This document shows, piece by piece, positions 57,362 through 64,000 of a stretch of DNA of 64,000 nt (within the stretch, counting starts at the first letter, position 1; the number at the start of each line of letters is the position of its first letter). This DNA is from Perognathus longimembris pacificus. Taxonomy: Eukaryota; Chordata; Mammalia; Rodentia; Heteromyidae. The position numbers were made by a program, and so were the translations under genes. The stretch spans positions 20,366,735 through 20,430,734 of the forward strand of contig NC_063170.1 in the NCBI RefSeq assembly GCF_023159225.1, written 5' to 3'. The notes beneath the pieces were generated by a model. That model did not search any database, was not told the DNA's origin, and saw only the letters and a program-made list of their open reading frames with translations.

Positions 57362-57436
57362 TATGCTAGCCAGGCACAGGGGCTTATGCCTGAAATCCCA
57401 ACTGCTTGATCGATCTCTATCAAGAAGGATTGCGGT

Positions 57437-57640
57437 TGAGCTGGGGATATAGCCTAGCGGCAAGAGTGCCTGCCTCGGATACACGAGGCCCTAGGTTCGA
57501 TTCCCCAGCACCACATATACGGAAAACGGCCAGAAGCGGCGCTGTGGCTCAAGTGGCAGAGTGCTAGCCTTGAGCGGGAAGAAGCCAGGGACAGTGCTCA
57601 GGCCCGGAGTCCAAGGCCCAGGACTGGCAAGAAAAAAAAA
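57437..57640 (+). mobile_element. Dimeric tRNA-derived SINE
   Basis: Flanked by aagaaggattg; inserted in an older 7SL-like SINE (57362-57436 and 57650 on). Confidence 0.92.
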
Positions 57641-57964
57641 AAAAAAAAGAAGAAGGATTGAGGCCAGCCCAGGCTAAAAAGGGAATGGGATTTCATCTCA
57701 ACAAATACTTGGGCAAGGACTTGTGATCCTAGTTATGAGGAAAGTGTAAATAGGAAGATCATGGTCTCCTGGCCAGGCAAGAACACAAGACCTTATCACC
57801 CCCCAAATAACAAAAACAGAGAGGGTTGGGACTGTGGCTCAAGTAGAAGGAAGAAGGCAGGCATGCAGGAAGAAAATAAGAAAGGAAGGAAGGAAAGAAG
57901 GAAGGAATTTGGGGATTATATGAGAAATTGCTGAACATATGAAGGATAGAAATGAGTTTTGTTG

Positions 57965-58205
57965 CTGGGCACAGGTGACTCACACCTGTAATCCTAGCTA
58001 CTCAGAAGGCTGAAATGTGAGCATCACAGTTTGATGCCAGCCTGGGGAAGGAAAGTCTATAACACTTTTATCTCTAATTAACCAAAAGAAAACCAGTAGT
58101 AGTGCTGTGACTCAAAGTGGTCGAGCGCTAGCCTTGAGCAAAAGAGCTTAGGGACAGCACCCAGGCCCTGATTTCAAGTCGCATGATCAACAACAACAAA
58201 AAGTT
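57965..58205 (+). mobile_element. 7SL/tRNA chimeric SINE
   Basis: gtgactcacacctgtaatcc through gccctgatttcaagtcgcat. Confidence 0.86.
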
Positions 58206-58209
58206 TCAT

Positions 58210-59599
58210 TGGGAGGTCCAAAGTGACTGGTCCTGATTTCAAGGAGGCCCTTCTCTAAGTGACGATTCAGCCTCTCTGTGGCTCTGTGTTTGTCTAGAGC
58301 TGCTCATCTGCACTGAGCCAGGGACAGAGTGTAGGAAAGGGCCAAGGGTGCACTAAGTCCTTGCCTAGAAGTTGGGTACAGAGGCTCTGATCATGTTCCG
58401 TTGGCTACAGTTCTGTCGCAAGGCCTCACCTAGCTGCAAGGAAGGCAGGGAAACAATCTAGCTGAACATCCAGAAAGGAGAGGAGACAGGTTTGGGGAAG
58501 AAGTCTGGAAGTCATCCAAGGATCAAGATTTGGGCTGGAAGAAGATGGTTCACCTCCAACCCCTGTTTTGAAGGAGGGACATGTTCCAGTGTAGCTCCCC
58601 GAGCATGCATGTCTCATAGCACAGTCATGACAGCCTTCAGCCAAGAAGCAGCTCCAACAATAGTGATTCCCATCTACCTGTCCTGCAATTTGCTGTGTGG
58701 TGCAGTTTTCTGATTTAAATTTGCTTTTTTTCCCCCCAATATCAGTTGTGGGGCTTGAACTCAGGACTTGGGCACTGTCCCTGAGCTATCTTGCTCAAGA
58801 CTAGCACTCTACCACTTTGAGCCACAGCATCACTTCTGGTTTTCTAGAGGTTCATTAGAGATAAGAGTCTCACTGACTTTCTTGCCTGGGCTAGCTTTGA
58901 ACCTCAATCCTCAGATCTCAGCCTCTTGAGTAGCTAGGATTATAGGCATGAACCCACAGCAACCAACAATGATTTAGGTTTTCAGCTGTCAAAGAAACAA
59001 CAGGCACCTTGGAGCCTGACGAGTGATGATAACCTAAATCCTAGAGTTAGACATCACCAAGTGGCAGCCAGGGATAGGCTGCAGTACTCCACACTCTTGC
59101 CACTCCGGCTCTGACTCTGTAGCGTGTGGATTCATAACCCTGTCCTACCAAGTTGAGGGACCAAGGACTTGTACATTTTTGGCTCTCAATGATCCTCACG
59201 GTAATCTTTTGTTATTGGGCATATGTAGATGACCATTGGAAAGGCCCAAGCTGGAGAGGCAACATACCAGCTCAGGGAAGTTCCAACTCACAGTCCCCAG
59301 ATCCTGCTTGCAGTCCCTCCAGGCATCTTCCAGGGAGGAAACAGAAGGGTGAGTCAAGGTGTGGGGAGAAGCCATGGGCGTTCATCCCCCAGCACAAGGT
59401 TCTTTCCATAGCACCTCCTGAGCCTCAATTCCCTATGATGCCTGATGGCTTGGAGACAGAAGGAGGACTGAAGAGAATTACATAGAGAACCAAGGGTGCC
59501 TGGGATCCCCAGGAACTTCAGGCTAGCGTATGGCATGGATTGATGCCCATCCTGTGGTCAATGACCACCCACTTGAGGAATGGACGTTCTAACACCAAA
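58210..59599. other. Intergenic with one SINE, no gene recognised
   Basis: Unique sequence apart from the SINE at 58745-58972. Confidence 0.5.
58745..58972 (-). mobile_element. 7SL/tRNA chimeric SINE
   Basis: ggggcttgaactcaggactt through tagctaggattataggcatg. Confidence 0.87.
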
Positions 59600-59906
59600 C
59601 ATCAAGAATAAACTTTCCTTGATCCATTCATCTACTGAGAGGCATCTGGGTTGGTTCCATGTCTTAGCTATGGTGAATTCTGCAATGAACATGGTTGTGC
59701 TGGGGGCTTTTGTGTGGCCTTGTTTGTAATCATTTGGGTAAATGCCCAGGAGTAGGATTGCTGGGTAATGGGGTAGCTCTATGTTTAGTCTTTTGAGGAA
59801 CCTCCATGCTGCTTTCTAGAGTGTTGAACCAGTTTACCTTCCCACCAACAGCGCAGTAGCATTCCCTTTGGCCACATCCCCACCAACATCTGTTACTATT
59901 TGTTTT
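59600..59906 (-). mobile_element. Old L1 ORF2 3' fragment, left part
   Basis: Diverged from the young L1s (gatccattcatctactgaga..., cccaggagtaggattgctgg). It continues at 61554-61735 after the GABARAPL2 retrocopy and its nested insertions. Confidence 0.8.
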
Positions 59907-60123
59907 ATTTATTTATTTATTTATTTATTTTTGCCAGTCCTGGGGCTTGGACTCAAGGCCTGAGCACTATCCCTGGCTTCTTTTTGCTCAAGGCTAGCAC
60001 TTTGCCACTTGATCCACAGCCCCACTTCTGGCCATTTTCTATATATGTGGTGCTGAGGAATCGAACCCAGGGCTTCATGTATACGAGGCAAGCACTCTTG
60101 CCACTAGGCCATATTCCCAGCCC
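59907..60123 (-). mobile_element. Dimeric tRNA-derived SINE at the edge of the GABARAPL2 retrocopy
   Basis: Target-site duplication actatttgtttt at 59895-59906 and 60124-60135, overlapping the retrocopy's own duplication. Confidence 0.92.
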
Positions 60124-60171
60124 ACTATTTGTTTTCTTTTTATTTTATTTTATTTTTTTTGCCTTTATAAG

Positions 60172-60488
60172 TGTTAGGTTTTTAAAGTAGGTAGCCAGTA
60201 AAGGAGAACGCCATGCAGTATTCAGGCAGGAGAGAAAGTTTATTACCGAACTGCTGGCCTGTGGCCGAGATGATCCATGGCCAGAGAGAAGGGAGAGAGG
60301 GAGCAACCCCCACCCAGCCCTGCCTTCTATCTAGGGCAGGGGCAAGGGGTGTGGCCAGGTGGATTAGGATGTGACCTCAGGGAAAGGGGAGGTAACTGCC
60401 TCCAGGTCTGCAGGTTACCCAGGTAACTGGGTGGAGACTTAATGAGGTGGGGGCATCTACATGGAGCCCTCAGGGAGAGGACCTAACA
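60172..60488 (-). mobile_element. Solitary LTR of an endogenous retrovirus-like element
   Basis: 317 bp with perfect 8-bp terminal inverted repeats (TGTTAGGT...ACCTAACA) and a 5-bp direct repeat ataag on each side (60167-60171, 60489-60493). On the minus strand AATAAA is followed by CTTTCTCTCCTGCC, a typical R/U5 arrangement. It has no coding capacity and no internal retroviral sequence. It lies inside the last few bases of the GABARAPL2 retrocopy's 3' UTR, so it is younger than that copy. Confidence 0.85.
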
Positions 60489-60865
60489 ATAAGAGGAAGT
60501 TTTATTGTTAATAGTTTCAGAATGAGGAACAGATTAGCTCAGTCCAACATGCTTGGCAGTTGGCAGAATCTAGTGAAGGCAAGTGTTTTGATTGCTAAGG
60601 ATTTAATTTGGACGCCTTTAATACTTAGCCATCTAACACTTAAAACATAATCCAAAATTAATGCATCATCGCCTTCCTTCTCAAAGACGGCACCTACCTC
60701 ACTTCATTATGGAAATGTTTTCATTAAATATGATTCCCGGAGGATCAAGTTCCCTGGAGAAATACATCCATGAGGATGGTGCACAGAAAGTAAAATTCAA
60801 AAGAAAACTGTATAATTTACTAATCTAAGGAAACAAAACCTTCCAATATATTAAGAAATCCAAGG

Positions 60866-61078
60866 GCTGGGGATATGGCCTAGTGGCGAGAGAGCTTGCC
60901 TCGTAAACATGAGGCCCTGGGTTCGATTCCCCAGCACCACATATACAGAAAACAGCCAGAAGTGGCGCTGTGGCTCAAGTGGCAGAGTGCTAGCCTTGAG
61001 CAAAAAGGAAGCCAGGGACAGTGCTCAGGCCCTGAGTCCAAGGCCCAGGACTGGCCAAAAAAAAGAAAAAAAGAAAAA
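60866..61078 (+). mobile_element. Dimeric tRNA-derived SINE inside the GABARAPL2 retrocopy
   Basis: Target-site duplication aagaaatcc on both sides; good A and B boxes. Confidence 0.93.
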
Positions 61079-61553
61079 GAAATCCAGTTACAAATGCACT
61101 AAGAGGTTCATGTGAAGAGGTTCTGGTATAACTGAAAACGGCTGGTTATTTACAAGATACACAAGCAGGAGCGGTGCACCTAGCCCAGCGCTGGCCCTCA
61201 GAAGCCGAAAGTGTTCTCTCCACTGTAGGCCACATACAAGAATCCATCTTCATCCTTTTCCTTCTCATAAAGCTGTCCCATAGTTAGGCTGGACTGTGGA
61301 ACTGTCTTATCCACAAACAGGAAGATCGCCTTCTCAGAAGGAAGCTGGATCCTTTTCCTGATGATCCACATGAACTGAGCCACAGTGATGTCAGATGGAG
61401 CCAAGTACTTCCGCTTGTCAATGTCAACAATCTGAGAGCGTGAGACTTTTTCCACAATCACCGGAACATGGTCGGGGTACTTCGCTCAGATCTTCGCAGA
61501 TTCCACGCATCTGTGTTCCAGAGAGTGGTCCTCCTTGAACCTATTTGTTTTCT

Positions 61554-61735
61554 TGCTAATGGCCATTCTAAGTGGGGTGAGGTGGAGTCTCAGTGTAGTT
61601 TTGATTTGCATTTCTATTATGGCCAGAAATGTTGAACATTTCTTCATGTGTCTAATGGCCATTCCTATTTTCTCTTCAGAGAAGTCTCTTTTTAATTTTT
61701 TATTCTACAGACTGAATTCTATGCTTCCTACATTG
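61554..61735 (-). mobile_element. Old L1 ORF2 3' fragment, right part
   Basis: ggccattctaagtggggtga onward corresponds to the segment that directly follows the break at 59906 in intact L1s. Confidence 0.78.
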
Positions 61736-62028
61736 ACCCATTTGTAAGGAAATGGAAAGACTTAGAAAAAATTGTATAAATTGAAGTAAGCCAGACCCAA
61801 TGCAACACAGGCTCCATGGTTTCCCTCATTTGTAGTAATTAGTATGTACCTATGATAATCCTAGCAGAGGATCTCAATAGCCCAATAGCTATGTATATAT
61901 GATCATATAAGATGATGCTAAGTGAAATGTACTCCAAGATATGGAAACAAGAGGTTTGGGGGGTTTCTTATTTTTTTTCTTTTTGTATATTATTTGTAGT
62001 TATTTCTTTTTTTCCTTTCGTTCCCAAC

Positions 62029-62053
62029 CCCCCCCCCCCCCCCCCCCGCCCCC
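62029..62053. repeat. Poly(C) tract
   Basis: About 20 C residues, part of the old L1 3' region. Confidence 0.9.
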
Positions 62054-62246
62054 GGTTTATTCCTTGTGGCCATTGTTTCTGATTGGAGTACCCTTTGTCT
62101 TGGGAAGGAAGGGGAAGAAAAGAATAGGCATTCTGGGAAGGGTCAAGGGGAAGGGGACAGATGAATGAGGAGGAGGAGAAGGGTGGGAAAATGCCCACAA
62201 GAACCCCATATGTATTCTACAAAATTAAGAAGAGTGAGGAAAGTTG

Positions 62247-62478
62247 GGTGCCAGTGGCTGAAGGCTGAAATCCTAGCTACTCAAGAGGCTGAGATCTGAG
62301 GAATGTGGTTTGAAGCCAGCCTGGGCAGGAAAGTCTGTGAGACTCTTAGCTCCAATAAACAACTCAGAAAAAGCCCTGTGGCTTAAGTGGTAAAGCACTA
62401 GCCTTGAGCACAAAAAGGCTCAGGGACAGCAGCCAGGCCCTGAGTTCAACCCCTAGAACTGGCAAAAAAAAAAAAAGA
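62247..62478 (+). mobile_element. 7SL/tRNA chimeric SINE inside an old L1
   Basis: gctgaaatcctagctactca through ttcaacccctagaactggca with A-tail. Confidence 0.86.
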
Positions 62479-62764
62479 AAGAAAAAGAAAAAAAGAGTGA
62501 AGAGGTGGGTAGGGGAGGGATGAGTGAGAATGTTGAAAGGGTGATATTGATCAAGAAATATTTTATTCACAAACTGCTTTGTTAAGTGCCAACTCCTTTG
62601 TACAAATATTTAAAGATAATAAATTTTTTAAATGAGAGAATTGGCACTTTTATTTTGAGCTTCAGAAAGACTCTGTCCAGAGGTGCTATGCTGTCTAGCT
62701 TCATGGTGTTCATGAGTCTGAATGGCGGGAATTTTTTTCAGAAAGAACGATATTCTGTTTGTTT

Positions 62765-62872
62765 GAACTCAGGCCCTCGCATTTGCTGACACTCTACTGC
62801 TTGAGCCAAGCCTCCAGCCCAGCTTTTTGCTGGTTATTTTGAAGCTGGAATCTCCTGGACTTTTCTGCCCAG
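62765..62872 (-). mobile_element. SINE fragment
   Basis: gaactcaggccctcgcattt through ctcctggacttttctgccca. Confidence 0.6.
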
Positions 62873-62884
62873 ATAGTGTATCAT

Positions 62885-63430
62885 TGTATGGACATTTGGG
62901 TTTTCTATTTTTTTGTCTGTTATGAATAGCTGCTATGAACATGCCTACACAAGTGTTTGTATTTGTGTGGGTGATTGTTTTCATTGTGGGGGGTGGGGAT
63001 TACACTGTTGGTGGGAATATAAACTAGCACAACCACTCTAGAAGGACGTTTGGAGTTTCCTCATAAAACTGAACACAGACCTTCCCTAGACCTTCCTTGC
63101 AACCCTGCCATACCACGCTTGGGCATCTACCCAGAGCATTACAAGCCAGGATACAAAGAGACACTTGCACATCCATGTTCATTATTGCACTTTTCACAAT
63201 AGCCAAGTTATGGAAACAGGCCGGGTGCCCTACAACAGAGGAGTGGATAAAGAAAATGTGCCATTAATACGCAATAGAATTTTGCTCATCATCTGAAAAA
63301 AAAATGTCATTTTCAAGGAAATGGATGGATCTAGAACAAATCATGTTATATGAAGTAAGCCAGGCTCAGAGAAACAAACATGCATGTTTTCTCTCACATG
63401 AGGATGTGCATGACAACATATACAGGGCCG
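62885..63430 (+). mobile_element. Old L1 ORF2 3' fragment, plus orientation
   Basis: cactgttggtgggaatataa, gaggagtggataaagaaaat and atgaagtaagccaggctcag are the ORF2 C-terminal landmarks in sense orientation. Confidence 0.75.
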
Positions 63431-63669
63431 TATGCCTCTACACACAAGTAAACTGACTAAAGGGTGGGCCCCTCTTCCTGTCTTTCCCTAGAGACTTCTC
63501 ACCAATGCCTCATGTGTCAGTACAACAGTCCCTATGAAGAAAACAGGCATGAGGCCAGGGGTGGTAAAATCCGGAGGCCTGGGATCCCAGAGCTCTGGAG
63601 GCCAAGGGCAGGAGGATCCAAAGTTCCAGGACAACCGGGGCTGCAAAGCCAGGTCCTGTTGGAAGGACA

Positions 63670-63835
63670 CAGAGATGGGGGAGAGAAGGAGGTGGACAAA
63701 GAGGAAAGAGGAGGAGGAGGAAGAGTGGGAAGGAGGAGAGAGAGGGGGGAAGAAGAGAGAGTGAGGAAAAGAGGTAGGGAAAGCAGGAAGGGAGGAAGAG
63801 GAGAGGGGAGGGGAGGGAAAAGGAGGGAATAGAAG
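63670..63835. repeat. GA-rich purine tract
   Basis: Almost uninterrupted A/G on the plus strand; open frames here are low-complexity artefacts. Confidence 0.9.
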
Positions 63836-64000
63836 TCCCAAAGTCCAGATGTCATTACCTCTGGAGAGGGTAACTAGGGGACAGGAAAGGAATTTCATTT
63901 TTTCACTTTTACATAATAAACAGTATTTGTCTTTATTTCACAATAAATAAATATTCAATCACCACTTGACTGTTAGGAAGGCGCCTCTCTGGGAGGATGT

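Larger units (their letters stand above)
60137..61540 (-). pseudogene. GABARAPL2: GABARAPL2 (GATE-16) processed retrocopy, 5'-truncated and interrupted
   Basis: The minus strand reads [17 protein letters not shown], a stop at 61486-61488 (CGA to TGA change), then [14 protein letters not shown] through to the GENTFGF C-terminus, with the natural stop at 61198. The copy begins at codon 5, so the first residues are lost. About 1 kb of 3' UTR follows, ending in AATAAA and an A-rich tail (plus-strand T tract 60137-60160). The direct repeat ctatttgttttct at 60125-60137 and 61541-61553 is its target-site duplication. The 3' UTR was later hit by a solitary LTR (60172-60488) and a SINE (60866-61075). 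The parent is an autophagy ubiquitin-like protein; this copy is non-functional. Confidence 0.93.
61760..62640 (+). mobile_element. Old L1 3' end, plus orientation, split by a SINE
   Basis: Sense-strand L1 tail (gaagtaagccagacccaatg), then a G-rich 3' UTR ending ctcctttgtacaaatattta...aataaattttt. The SINE at 62247-62475 interrupts it, flanked by aagagtgagg/aagagtgaag. Confidence 0.65.

Noticed and set aside
61198..61461. GABARAPL2 as a working gene
   Set aside because: In-frame stop at 61486-61488, missing first codons, no introns, poly(A) tail and target duplication show a dead retrocopy.
46300..64000. PLLP, the next gene upstream of CCL22 in other mammals
   Set aside because: No plasmolipin transmembrane exon sequence was recognised; it is likely beyond the right edge.

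Overview
This is mammalian nuclear DNA, most likely from a heteromyid or geomyid rodent (pocket mouse or kangaroo-rat type). The evidence is the two spliced CC/CX3C chemokine genes and the dozens of copies of a dimeric tRNA-derived SINE (perfect B box GGTTCGATTCC near 42900 and 53600), which I associate with that group; the species call is inference. There are no operons, CRISPR arrays or prokaryotic systems.

Two protein-coding genes are present, both on the minus strand. CX3CL1 (fractalkine) has three coding exons at 37938-38007, 31732-31852 and 28546-29557. They join to 400 codons with GT-AG introns, with a TATA box at 38101 and a poly(A) signal at 26718. CCL22 has three coding exons at 46100-46172, 44607-44730 and 43811-43892, joining to 92 codons, with a poly(A) signal at 42405. 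Read on the minus strand the order is CCL22 then CX3CL1, as in the human 16q chemokine cluster. The third member, CCL17, would be expected at lower coordinates; I found no exon of it, so it probably lies outside the window.

Layout. 1-4100: intergenic with SINEs, a CCCT repeat and a 160-bp tandem duplication. 4122-11402: L1-derived block holding a full-length but broken L1. 11403-14053: mostly unique intergenic sequence. 14069-15086 and 15380-23948: a 5'-truncated L1, then a second full-length broken L1 carrying three SINEs and an LTR-like insert flanked by a 123-bp duplication. 24-26.7 kb: intergenic. 26.7-38.1 kb: CX3CL1. 42.4-46.2 kb: CCL22. 47.64-48.75 kb: a degenerate telomere-type (CCCTAA) array. 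49-64 kb: repeat-rich intergenic DNA with two processed retrocopies, FAIM (55034-56133) and GABARAPL2 (60137-61540). The second contains a solitary LTR and a SINE and itself sits in an old L1.

The chemokine genes are conventional and well supported. The unusual content is structural: nested retrotransposition with readable target-site duplications, modular SINEs sharing one right-hand unit, L1 5' region monomers, the interstitial telomere-like block, and a FAIM retrocopy that keeps a 135-codon open frame. I see no evidence for a new multi-gene system.
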